IMG/VR virus record: IMGVR_UViG_3300007609_000040
Span: 1-45,396 of that record
DNA length: 45,396 nucleotides
DNA from: a virus
Reading direction: 5' to 3' (one strand)
The notes under the pieces were generated by a model. That model worked only from the letters and a program-made list of their open reading frames with translations. It was not told the DNA's origin and did not search any database. Position numbers and translations under genes: made by a program. This document shows, piece after piece, positions 34,601 through 42,225 of this stretch (its first letter is position 1; each line of letters starts with the position of its first letter).

Positions 34601-37600
34601 AACAGAAGAACAAACTCAACAAACTACTGAGCAAGCAACAGAAGAGGTTACAGAGGTAGAAGAGGCGAGTGAAACTTCTGATATACTTAATGCTGAAAAT
34701 TTAGAAACTGAAAAAGGTGTTGAACTAGTAAGTGTTGATAATGATAAAGTCACACTAAAGCTTGATGCTTTAGTTTCAATACCTGAAGATATTAAAGTAA
34801 CTAAATCAGAAGAGAGTCAAGGTTTATTCAAGAAAAGCAAAACATTTAATACTATCACAGTTAGTAAAAATGATGCTATAGAATTAGGTTACATAAAAAA
34901 CAAACCTGAAAATATAGATAAAGAACTTGAAGCTAAAGAACAAGTAGATAACCAAACCACTGAAGAAACCACAACCCCAAAAGAAGAAGTTTCCGATCAA
35001 ACTACAACGCAAGATAACATACCGGAACAGGTTACAGAATTAAAATCTGACGATCAAATCACTTATGATGAAGATGGTGAGAGTAATGCTTTCACGGTTA
35101 AAACATCTGACTTAAATGTAGATCCTGATAGACTACAATACAAAGTTGAAGGTATAGGTAAGGACGGAACTACTGACGCTTTAAAAACAACCAAGAAGTT
35201 TAACAAGGTTGCCGCAGGAATACTAACAGTATGGATAGACCCTAAAGACGGTAAGAAATATGTGGTTAATGGCCACCATAGATTTGGATTAGCTAAAAGA
35301 AACAATGTAGATAATTTATTAGTTAGATTCATTAAAGCTGATACAGCCGAACAAGCAAGATCATTAGGTGCTTTACAAAACATGATGGAAGGTAAAGGTA
35401 CTGAGATTGATGCAGCTAAGTTTATTAGAGATTCCGGAACCACAATAGATGAAATCGCTGAACAAGGTGTAACTTTATCTGATGCTAAAATAGACAAAGC
35501 AGTAAAACTATCTAACCTAACTAAAGAACTGTTTGACTTAGTTGTTAAAGGTAGTTTAAGCGTTAATAAAGCTGCCATGATAGGTGAGCTTGATCCTAAG
35601 ATTCAGGAGGACATTTACAGGACTGTAGGTAACTTCTCAGATAAAGTTGTTAGAGAAGTTGTCAATACAGCTAAGAAAGCTAAAGTAGAAACAACAACCC
35701 AGCAAGATTTATTCGGAACCACTGAAGAATCAAAGTCTAAAGCCATGGAGGTTTTTAAACTTAGATCTGATATTAAAACAAAAATCAGAGGTGATAAGAA
35801 AGCTTTAAGTAACGCTGTTAAGAATAAAGAAAGATTAGAGCAGGCCGGAAACAAGATTGATGTTGAGGGTAGTTTAGACATGAACAAGGATGCTAACATC
35901 CAGGATTCTCTATTTGATAAATTCTCAGACAGAAAAGAATTAACAGACATACTTAACGAGGGTGTTGAGAGATTAGAACAAGCAAAAAATAATAAAGAAA
36001 AATCAAAAATCAAGGAAGAGACTTATGAAAAATACAAGCAAGAACTCCAAAACCAAATCGACAACGCTTTACAAACGGGCAAAAAAGCTAGTGGAAAAGG
36101 AAAAAGCGTGGAAACAAAGTCAGAAGAAAAAAACAAAGTAAAACAATTCGTTAAAGATCAATCAGGGAAAACAATAACTGATGCTGAAGCTGAATACTTA
36201 GTAGAGGAAGGTTACACTAAAGACACCTATGAAGAGCAATTGTTTAAGGCTGGAAGAGAACTAAGACAATCACTAAGGTCTTCAATGAATAACATGTCAA
36301 TCAATCCGGTTAATCCTGAAGTATTATCTAAGCTTGCTAAATACATTAGAGCATGGAGCTTAAAGAATGGAGCCAACTTTAAAGCATTCTTAGCTGACAT
36401 GAAATACAATGCAGCACCATGGCTTAGAGCTTTATTTAAAAGAGCAGCTGTAGCACCAATTAACGGTATAAAGTATGTAGCAGCTAAAGCAAGAGGTAAG
36501 GAATACAAACCAATGTCTTTTGATTCATCTTTAGTTAAAGCTGGTATTAATAACTTCTCAGGTTCCGGTGCTCTAGATTACTATAAAGCCTATCTAAGTG
36601 AGATAAGTGGTTACAAAAACCATGAGGACTTGTTAGCTAGGATAAATAATACGCTTGCTTTAAACTTAGTAGCCCAACAAAGCACAGTAAACAAAAGTGA
36701 GATTGATTCTTTGATTGAAGCTAAGGAAAACTTATTGAACCTTAAAAAGGAAATCAATAAAGCTATCCAAAAGGAAAAGCAAATGGGGATTGGCCAGGAA
36801 TCTGATAAGCTTTTATTTGAAGAAGAATCAATCATTAAGAAACTGATCGAAGGTGAGATTACAGAAGTATCACAATTAGATAACTCGGTATGGAAGCTAC
36901 ATAATGAAACTTTAAGAGAGGTATTTATCAAAAAGATTGTTGATAGGAGAGATCCATTATCAAGAGTATTAAACACAATTGAGAAATGGCACGGTAAAAA
37001 ACTACCTTTCCATTCAAGAGTTGATGCTTTGTTTGATATTCAGGAAGGTAAAGTTGTAGCTAAAACCAATGAAGCTATGGAGTGGTTAGTTGGTAGAAGG
37101 ACGGGGTTACTAGGTAACAAAAGTATAACTAAGGAGTCATTCGCTTACAAATTGAAAAAGGATTTAGGAATGACCTTAGAGGACTTCTCTAAATGGATGC
37201 TTGTTAATCATGTACCTGAAAGGAATCAGCGTTTAGAAGCTTTAGCTGAAGAAAGATTTGCTCAAGAAATTGAAGAACTTGATGCTAAATTAAATTCAGG
37301 TGAGATTGATGCTTCAAACCATAGAGTTCAGTTAGATGACATGCAAAAAAGACATGACAGAGAAAGATTGATTACTAACACCGGTATGACTACTAGTGAT
37401 GCCGAGTTTGCTAAGAGAAAGATTGAAGAGAAGTACGATAGAGATAAACTTGTAGATTTCTACAAGGAATATAAAGAAAACATAATCGATAAACAGATTA
37501 ATGTTTTACGGGATGCTGGAATGCTAAGTAAAGAGCAAGCTGACAATCTTAAAAAAGGTAAAGGTAAAGGAGTTGACTTCCAGTTTTACGTACCAATGAA

Positions 37601-39599
37601 AGTGTTAGGTTCAGTAGTTCAGGATGCTGTTGATTTTAATGCTAAATACAGACCTAATAGAGTTCAAAGTAAATCATCTATAAAATCAATAAGTGTTGAT
37701 GCTAAATCAGGTAAGTTTTCTTTGGATGAAAGAAACAGCCCTATCGCTCAAGGTTTGTTTGACTTGGCTGAGGCTTATAAGTCAGCAGCAATCAATGAGA
37801 ACATTAAGCAGTTATCTAGTATAATCACTCAATTTCCTAACAAGGATGTTTGGTCTACAACGAACAGTCCGGAAATAGCGGATGCTTCAGGAGGAACCAA
37901 GATTCCATTTAAGTATATAGGTAAGGATGGTAATGTTGTCACTAAGTATGTGATGTTGAAAGATGAGAGGCTTGAGAAAGTTTTCATGATAAGTTCACCA
38001 CAAGATAAGCTTACCAAAGCCCTTAAAAACTTACTAGGTGCATTCAATAAGTTCAGTAGAGCTATGTATACTACATTGAATGTATCATTCGGTATTCCTA
38101 ACGCATTCAGAGATATTCAGGATGCCTTGTTTAACTTATCCGGATATGAAGACCCTAAGCTTAGAAGAAAGTTCATGAAAAACCTTGCTTCATCTTATAA
38201 GGGTGTTTTAATGGGGGAGAAAGGGTTTACTGATAAAGGTATGGCTAAACTATATCAAGAGATGATTGATAACGGTGGTACTGTATCATGGGCTGATTTA
38301 AGTGGTGATCCCGATCAAACAATAAAAGACATCAACAAATCTTTACAGTCAGTAAGATTTGATGGCACTATTAAAGGAGGTGCAAGATATGGTGCTGAAG
38401 CTTTAGTGGCTCCAATAGCATTGTTTAACAACGTGCTTGAGCAAGCTACTAGGTTAGCTGTATACAAAACAGCTTTAGACTCAGGTAAATCTAAGGATGA
38501 AGCTGCGCACATGTCTAAGAATACTACTATCAACTTTTCTAAAAAAGGTGAATGGGGATCACTAATCAATACAGTATGGTTATTCTCTAACGCTGGTATT
38601 CAAGGTTTAAATAGAGTTGTTGAAACGCTAAATTCTAAAAGAGGTAGAAAAGCTGCCGCAACATTAGTAGGGTTGGGATTCTCTTATTCAGCTCTTATCC
38701 ATTACTTATTGGATGATGATGAGGAAACAGAGAGATTACTAACCCAGTATGACTATAAGAATAATATAATCCTTCCTTTAGGTGAAGGTAGAGTGTTTAC
38801 TATTCCTAAATCATACTCAGGTTTCAAGCTGTTTTTCAATTTAGGTGAATCTATATTTAAGAATGGTCTTAAAAGTGATTTATCAGCTGTTCCTGGTGAT
38901 TTGTTAGGAGATCTTTACGATCAGATAAATATCATCGGTGGATCATCTGAAGCTACTACAGCTAAACTTATGCCTGAGATAGCTAAACCTTTAGTTGAAA
39001 TCATATCTGATGGTAATAACTACTTTGGTAAGAAGTTTATTCCTCAGTATATGGAAAAGGATAATGTACCTAATAAAGACAAGTATTATAAATCAACAGG
39101 TAATACATTCTTAGGTGAAAAATCTATTGAATTTACAGACATGATTTATGATATTACTGAAGGTGGTGTTGATATAGCTCCGGAAGAGATGTCTCACTTT
39201 ATTACTGGTTACATATACAAAGGTGCCTTAACTGATATAGGTAGGGTTAACGATGTAATAAAAAAGTTATCTAATGGTGAAACTGTTAAGGCTAAAGATG
39301 TACCTATAGCAAGAAGATTCTTTAAGGACTTATCTGAAGAAAAGCATTGGAGATCCTATAAGAAGTTTGACGAGATAGTTAAGGAAGGTATCAATGATGC
39401 TATGTCAGCTAGAGAGATAAAGATGCTTAATGATTTAAGGAAGGATGTTTTAAAGCTAAAATTAGAGTCTAACTACATTAAAACACTAGCTAAAAGAGGT
39501 TATAAAGATACCTACAAAAATCAGTTAAGAATATACACTGAATTTGAAGGTTGGACTAAAGAAGAGTTTAATAAATTTTGGCACGAATCGAAAAAATAA
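31629..39599 (+). CDS. giant internal polyvalent protein with ParB-like and LPD38-like regions
   Basis: A 2656-residue protein, over one sixth of the genome. Residues 7-64 hold two copies of a 32-residue unit (LIKDFYAKYDP, SEEKV). Residues 180-550 are coiled coil. Residues 600-780 are hydrophobic helices ending AIGGFNKM, a possible membrane-active part. Residues 960-1140 are an acidic Thr/Glu linker. Residues 1142-1320 carry a ParB-like domain with the VVNGHHRFGLAKR core near 1210-1224. From about 2142 comes the phage LPD38-type region: NVSFGIPNAFRDIQD, ATRLAVYKTALDSGKSKDEA, TTINFSKKGEW. Polyvalent proteins are delivered with phage or conjugative DNA. Placed after two ejection-type genes, it is probably an internal virion protein injected into the host to act on DNA or host proteins. 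Confidence 0.8.
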   Translation: MPGTKDLIKDFYAKYDPEAYSEEKVKQVEDFYKGDTDKLIKDFYAKYDPESYSEEKVSKVSEFYGLKKKEVSDTELDPQSKESDQQSKKPEEESKRYTEDGKEILSSSDDLTPEQVDELFTERKEGEELSFKIEGSEPQKVQMVDEYGRFVEPYKEPEKDKGLEAYAKANGLEEKLQAKLSQDKLKQGNYNDGDLFTIKNQQYKENLEKNKPEINQLDFEIQELDKQKAELAAEYGSLDKAPSEVVERINNSQAQLKQDKESIAGKAPSEELVEKIVEVDLFETQWDEWSDLFSDPLMVDSDAGENVERSYYMNQQKELLKNWLESNPQEANKLIQMTEKGMTLTSNQQYDLVMKANSSMIEDASSKMKDMEPEVESYLSDVKKLKEEYQLEMNGLKNNHPEIYKLVNQQELTEQDRLALQQKGGRDYVTKHTTPLKSSIDRLKKKQEDQEGIEEYQKLALKRKEYAQNLNVLIGGDKEKLDDMKLAFKSKLEAIEEEKELKKELQESPVKQMFDETTKAIYNSAVDFYGGSVDLGYMLYDKAARATYKDDDEYTYADKMFSQIKDYEENVIKFREAEMGALIEDGELNELAVLPTLARTITDMILLTKGGKAVSGTPGLTLKNAVKNSELITRSMVASADDYYEEALRSGLDQSDAVNHALRASITTSMLELVSPGETLFKKGLRDASLISLVKNSSKQGIRKEFAKNMGRELLQENLQEALQLGGDKLNNLITNYISDQGGLETAVSSDEILETVLLTSLTVGAIGGFNKMTGGNKTQVVNSSIYELAKNKEGANRVIQELSDNKTLTPSQAESLLKNIDIMEQSINEVVENTGEGVLVGKASILNYQIKELLEKRKSIKSEGLLKSNAEKVRNLQTQLDAVLNLDKAVKDSQKQSKPEKTVIPSDSLKETQEFARDEQVDIVYKDANLVPERLRELSKNETTNEDGGVTLSFDGGTLIDNNLGKEKKQAPEKTEETTQEATEVTENEVTEEQTQQTTEQATEEVTEVEEASETSDILNAENLETEKGVELVSVDNDKVTLKLDALVSIPEDIKVTKSEESQGLFKKSKTFNTITVSKNDAIELGYIKNKPENIDKELEAKEQVDNQTTEETTTPKEEVSDQTTTQDNIPEQVTELKSDDQITYDEDGESNAFTVKTSDLNVDPDRLQYKVEGIGKDGTTDALKTTKKFNKVAAGILTVWIDPKDGKKYVVNGHHRFGLAKRNNVDNLLVRFIKADTAEQARSLGALQNMMEGKGTEIDAAKFIRDSGTTIDEIAEQGVTLSDAKIDKAVKLSNLTKELFDLVVKGSLSVNKAAMIGELDPKIQEDIYRTVGNFSDKVVREVVNTAKKAKVETTTQQDLFGTTEESKSKAMEVFKLRSDIKTKIRGDKKALSNAVKNKERLEQAGNKIDVEGSLDMNKDANIQDSLFDKFSDRKELTDILNEGVERLEQAKNNKEKSKIKEETYEKYKQELQNQIDNALQTGKKASGKGKSVETKSEEKNKVKQFVKDQSGKTITDAEAEYLVEEGYTKDTYEEQLFKAGRELRQSLRSSMNNMSINPVNPEVLSKLAKYIRAWSLKNGANFKAFLADMKYNAAPWLRALFKRAAVAPINGIKYVAAKARGKEYKPMSFDSSLVKAGINNFSGSGALDYYKAYLSEISGYKNHEDLLARINNTLALNLVAQQSTVNKSEIDSLIEAKENLLNLKKEINKAIQKEKQMGIGQESDKLLFEEESIIKKLIEGEITEVSQLDNSVWKLHNETLREVFIKKIVDRRDPLSRVLNTIEKWHGKKLPFHSRVDALFDIQEGKVVAKTNEAMEWLVGRRTGLLGNKSITKESFAYKLKKDLGMTLEDFSKWMLVNHVPERNQRLEALAEERFAQEIEELDAKLNSGEIDASNHRVQLDDMQKRHDRERLITNTGMTTSDAEFAKRKIEEKYDRDKLVDFYKEYKENIIDKQINVLRDAGMLSKEQADNLKKGKGKGVDFQFYVPMKVLGSVVQDAVDFNAKYRPNRVQSKSSIKSISVDAKSGKFSLDERNSPIAQGLFDLAEAYKSAAINENIKQLSSIITQFPNKDVWSTTNSPEIADASGGTKIPFKYIGKDGNVVTKYVMLKDERLEKVFMISSPQDKLTKALKNLLGAFNKFSRAMYTTLNVSFGIPNAFRDIQDALFNLSGYEDPKLRRKFMKNLASSYKGVLMGEKGFTDKGMAKLYQEMIDNGGTVSWADLSGDPDQTIKDINKSLQSVRFDGTIKGGARYGAEALVAPIALFNNVLEQATRLAVYKTALDSGKSKDEAAHMSKNTTINFSKKGEWGSLINTVWLFSNAGIQGLNRVVETLNSKRGRKAAATLVGLGFSYSALIHYLLDDDEETERLLTQYDYKNNIILPLGEGRVFTIPKSYSGFKLFFNLGESIFKNGLKSDLSAVPGDLLGDLYDQINIIGGSSEATTAKLMPEIAKPLVEIISDGNNYFGKKFIPQYMEKDNVPNKDKYYKSTGNTFLGEKSIEFTDMIYDITEGGVDIAPEEMSHFITGYIYKGALTDIGRVNDVIKKLSNGETVKAKDVPIARRFFKDLSEEKHWRSYKKFDEIVKEGINDAMSAREIKMLNDLRKDVLKLKLESNYIKTLAKRGYKDTYKNQLRIYTEFEGWTKEEFNKFWHESKK
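31647..31820 (+). repeat. tandem 96-bp repeat at the start of the giant gene
   Basis: Two adjoining units start at 31647 and 31743. The encoded residues LIKDFYAKYDPE and YSEEKV are the same in both, while the third codon positions have drifted, showing an old duplication kept at the protein level. Confidence 0.75.
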
Positions 39600-39672
39600 A
39601 TTATAATTTAATCGATTTTTTAAGTAGCTTTATCGAATACACACGTTAAGCTCAACAAGAATACCGTAAATT

Positions 39673-40044
39673 ATGAAAGACGAGATTTTAAAATACATAT
39701 TCAGAGGAATTGAAATATTAGGGGGAATACTTTTATTAGTATTCTCCTTCTTAGGAAAAAACCTTTGGAGTGATTATAAAGATCTTAAAAAAGAAGTAGC
39801 TGATTTAAAACAAAAAGTTGATGATTTAGGTGATAATCAAGATAAGGCAGGAATCGTTATGACAGGTAGACATGAGCAACTTATAAACAGAATAAAGACT
39901 GTAGAGAACTACACTAAAAACAAGGTAGACAGAATTGAAGAACTTACTAATCTTAAATTCGAAGAGATACACAGGGATTTAGATTCGATAAAAGAAGGTC
40001 AAAAGGAAACAAATAGTTTACTAACTGAACTTTTAAAAAGATAG
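39673..40044 (+). CDS. membrane-anchored coiled-coil protein, lysis-region
   Basis: A 123-residue protein. One membrane segment at about residues 12-30 (IEILGGILLLVFSFLG) is followed by a long heptad-rich helix (LKKEVADLKQKVDDLGDNQD; DRIEELTNLKFEEIHRDLDS). Such single-pass proteins with a coil next to an endolysin can be holins of the XhlA kind, or inner-membrane spanin subunits; the positive charges on both sides do not decide topology. It starts 73 bases after the giant gene. That gap contains TAGCTTTA (39625-39632), a poor match to a -7 box. Confidence 0.65.
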   Translation: MKDEILKYIFRGIEILGGILLLVFSFLGKNLWSDYKDLKKEVADLKQKVDDLGDNQDKAGIVMTGRHEQLINRIKTVENYTKNKVDRIEELTNLKFEEIHRDLDSIKEGQKETNSLLTELLKR

Positions 40045-40049
40045 GTTTT

Positions 40050-40091
40050 ATTGATTTTTATTATATTGCAATTAAATATTTAAAAATCAAT
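40050..40091. repeat. 11-bp perfect inverted repeat before the endolysin gene
   Basis: ATTGATTTTTA (40050-40060) and TAAAAATCAAT (40081-40091) are exact complements separated by 20 bases, just upstream of the endolysin ATG at 40100. All-AT stems make a weak RNA hairpin, so a protein-binding dyad or simply an AT-rich leader are both possible. Confidence 0.45.
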
Positions 40092-40099
40092 TAACTGAA

Positions 40100-40600
40100 A
40101 TGAGCAAGCAGAAATATTTCTTTGGTACAAGAAGTAAAAGGGTTAAAGAAACCCTTCATGAAGATCTCCAATTAATACTTGATTTAACAATCAATAGAAC
40201 CTACACCGATGTAGGACTACACGAAGGAGCTAGAAGTATAGAAACCCAACGAAAATACTTTAAAGACGGTAAATCTAGGATCAACCCTGATATGTATGTT
40301 AGCAAACATGATTTATGTAAGCTAGCAAAACACATAGTTATACCAGGTGATACTTACTTTGGTAAATCAAGAGCTGTAGATTTGCACGTATCTGAAAGAC
40401 ATGGTGATACTAAGTTAACATGGGATAAAGCACACCTTTGTTATTTAGCTGGTGTTATCCAATCTTGTGCACAAGAGCTTTACGAAAAAGGATTAGTATC
40501 ACATCTAGTTAGATGGGGTGGTGATTGGAATATGAATGGAATTATCTCACTAGATCAATCACTTGATGATTTAGTACATTTTGAATTATACATACCTTAA
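40100..40600 (+). CDS. endolysin, M15-type L-alanyl-D-glutamate peptidase
   Basis: A 166-residue enzyme expected to cut the peptide stem of peptidoglycan at lysis. It shows the family plan: FGTRSKRVKETLHEDLQ at the start, the VGLHEGARSIETQRKYF segment, zinc ligands H70 (in VSKH), D94 (in SRAVDLH) and H160 (in VHFELY), with E162 next to the last ligand. In most relatives the first His and the Asp are only seven residues apart (SxHxxGxAxD); here they are 24 apart because of an insertion. There is no signal peptide, so release depends on a holin, candidates for which flank it. Start ATG at 40100. Confidence 0.85.
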   Translation: MSKQKYFFGTRSKRVKETLHEDLQLILDLTINRTYTDVGLHEGARSIETQRKYFKDGKSRINPDMYVSKHDLCKLAKHIVIPGDTYFGKSRAVDLHVSERHGDTKLTWDKAHLCYLAGVIQSCAQELYEKGLVSHLVRWGGDWNMNGIISLDQSLDDLVHFELYIP

Positions 40601-40610
40601 AAAAATTATC

Positions 40611-41024
40611 ATGGCAAAAAAGAAACAAGAAGAAGAAGTTAAAGGGGAAGAACCTCAAAAACAAGTTGAACAAGAAGCTAAAGTTGAAAAGAAAGTAGCT
40701 GAACTTACTTTTGAAGAAGTGTTACCTTTCTTAAAAGAAGGTAAGACAATAAGAAGAAAAGCTTGGGGATTAGCCTATAGGTTAAGACTACAAAAAAACT
40801 TTGGTATCAGAGCGTATAAAGCTGGTTATGGTATCGATCCTAAAACAGGTAAGAGAAGAACAATCGAAAGTGAGTTCACGGTACCTTACTGTGTAGCTAA
40901 AAGCTTTGATGCTGAAAACAGATTATCCTGGTCTCCATCACTAAAAGACATCCTTGCTGAAGATTGGCTTGTTGTACTTGAGGATGAGATAGCTAAAGAA
41001 GCTAAAGGAAAAACTAAGAAATAA
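40611..41024 (+). CDS. DUF2829 protein, Tad2-like anti-Thoeris candidate
   Basis: A 137-residue protein. I chose ATG 40611 (MAKKKQEEE) because the upstream alternative at 40581 overlaps the endolysin gene by 20 bases. Residues 1-31 are a Lys/Glu-rich extension. Residues 32-125 fit DUF2829: TFEEVLPFLKEGKTIRRKAW at the start, a long middle strand region, VPYCVAKSF, then LSWSPSLKDILAEDWLVVLE at the end. In the described members, Tad2 binds the signal molecule made by the Thoeris ThsB protein and so blocks that defence. The position in the late lysis cluster is common for this domain. The family call is good; anti-Thoeris activity is inferred, since many DUF2829 proteins are untested. Confidence 0.8.
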   Translation: MAKKKQEEEVKGEEPQKQVEQEAKVEKKVAELTFEEVLPFLKEGKTIRRKAWGLAYRLRLQKNFGIRAYKAGYGIDPKTGKRRTIESEFTVPYCVAKSFDAENRLSWSPSLKDILAEDWLVVLEDEIAKEAKGKTKK

Positions 41025-41030
41025 AACATT

Positions 41031-41549
41031 ATGTCGAAAGTAGATTTTAAAGATTCGAAATTCGGTAAATTCTTAGATAAAGCTAAAGACTTAGTTTCGG
41101 ATAAAGCTCCGGAACTAGGTAATGCTTTATTTCAAGTAGCTACCGGAAACCCAGCTCAAGGTATTCAAACAGCTATTGAAGCATTAAGAGGTTCTGAATC
41201 CGAGGATGCAGACAAGCTAGCCCTTAATTTAGAGCTTCAGAAGGAGGTTTTCCTAGCTGAGCTAAGAGATATACAAAACGCTAGAGAAATGCAAGTAGCA
41301 GCCTTAAATCAAGATGATAACTTCTCAAAGAGGTTTATATACATCTTTGCTATAGTTGTATTTGGATTCTCAGCACTTGTTGTCTTACTTTTGTTCTTCA
41401 TTAATATCCCTGATGATAATAAGCAAGTCATCAACATGACACTAGGTGTTATTGTTGGTACTGGTCTTGCTTCAATTATCAACTTCTTTTTTGGATCATC
41501 TCAAGGAAGCAAGGACAAGGAGAAGAAAATCACGAACCTAACTAAATAA
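41031..41549 (+). CDS. holin candidate with two membrane segments
   Basis: A 172-residue protein. The first 95 residues are amphipathic and charged (FLDKAKDLVSDKAPELGNAL; ADKLALNLELQKEVFLAELR, then DIQNAREMQ). Two membrane helices follow at about 103-124 (IYIFAIVVFGFSALVVLLLF) and 136-153 (MTLGVIVGTGLASIINFFF). The end, FFGSSQGSKDKEKK, is the ending common to a family of phage holins. It would form the lesion that frees the endolysin encoded two genes upstream. It is the last gene of the late unit, followed by a terminator. Confidence 0.78.
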   Translation: MSKVDFKDSKFGKFLDKAKDLVSDKAPELGNALFQVATGNPAQGIQTAIEALRGSESEDADKLALNLELQKEVFLAELRDIQNAREMQVAALNQDDNFSKRFIYIFAIVVFGFSALVVLLLFFINIPDDNKQVINMTLGVIVGTGLASIINFFFGSSQGSKDKEKKITNLTK

Positions 41550-41602
41550 GCAAAGCCGTTCTTTTCAATTTTCTCGTAATTAGGTTAGATTAATTAACGA
41601 TT

Positions 41603-41634
41603 AAACCACTACAATTTTACGTAGTGGTTTTTTT
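41603..41634 (+). terminator. rho-independent terminator of the late unit
   Basis: AAACCACTAC (41603-41612) pairs perfectly with GTAGTGGTTT (41621-41630) around an 8-base loop; seven T at 41628-41634. It closes the long unit that includes tail, ejection and lysis genes. Confidence 0.92.
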
Positions 41635-41658
41635 ATTTAAAATTTTTCTTTATATTTG
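41628..41658 (+). promoter_or_regulatory. Bacteroidota-type promoter of the early/recombination unit
   Basis: TATATTTG at 41651-41658 fits TAnnTTTG and is the same octamer as at 1633-1640. The -33 position (about 41628-41631) falls on the T run of the preceding terminator (TTTT in place of TTTG). The predicted transcript start near 41665 leaves only a very short leader before the ATG at 41670 or 41676. Confidence 0.72.
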
Positions 41659-41669
41659 AAAACAAGTTA

Positions 41670-42122
41670 ATGATTATGAGAATAACTGTTACGGTATGCC
41701 AAAACCTAAATAGGCTTAGGGATCATATTACTGAACCCCTAAAAGTGAAACTTAAAACTTGGAAAGCTAAAAATGTTGATCCGTATACCGGTAAACAATA
41801 TGAGCTATCTAAAAAGAATCTAGCGCAGTACAAACAGAATGTTAGTACGGTAAAAACTAAACAAGGTGATATTGAGTTTTTAGAAAGCTTATCTGATAAC
41901 GTACATAAACTTGTTGGTGATTACGAAAGAATCAATAACAGGTTAAATGATTATCAGGGAAACTACATTCATAAGAAGGTGGTTGAAGACTTCATTAATA
42001 TTTTAGATAAGTACAAGATAGTGGATCTTCAGATGAACATACCTGAAGATGGATTAAGACGTGCACAAAATAAGATACTATTGAAGGAGGTAAAAAAACT
42101 AGTATCACAATTGGAAAAATAA
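41670..42122 (+). CDS. hypothetical early protein
   Basis: A 150-residue protein, first gene after the 41651 promoter. Two ATGs two codons apart (41670, 41676) are possible starts. The protein is basic and helical, with a NVDPYTGKQYELSKKNLAQY segment near 35-55 and a later coiled-coil stretch (GDYERINNRLNDYQGNYIHK; LLKEVKKLVSQLEK). No domain recognised. First-gene position suggests early expression and a host takeover or regulatory role. The 103 bases after it (42123-42225) hold no convincing gene. Confidence 0.65.
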   Translation: MIMRITVTVCQNLNRLRDHITEPLKVKLKTWKAKNVDPYTGKQYELSKKNLAQYKQNVSTVKTKQGDIEFLESLSDNVHKLVGDYERINNRLNDYQGNYIHKKVVEDFINILDKYKIVDLQMNIPEDGLRRAQNKILLKEVKKLVSQLEK

Positions 42123-42225
42123 CACCGTAATAAGTTCCGTTTTAATGGAATCTTATGGAGTGTTGAAGAGTGTTGCGAAGCTAATTATTTAAGAAAAAAA
42201 GTAAACAAGTAAAATAAGAGTAAAT

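Noticed and set aside
35063-36013. Long open frames on the minus strand, within the giant gene and elsewhere
   Set aside because: They lie entirely opposite strong + strand genes, are rich in Ser/Leu as expected from the antisense of Lys/Asp/Glu codons, and have no domain patterns. I regard them as shadows.
42123-42225. Open stretch with the peptide NGILWSVEECCEANYLRKK in the gap before the exonuclease gene
   Set aside because: It reads like the end of a coding region but has no start codon after the preceding in-frame stop and is only about 30 codons. It could be a remnant of a lost gene, and the evidence is too thin to call it.
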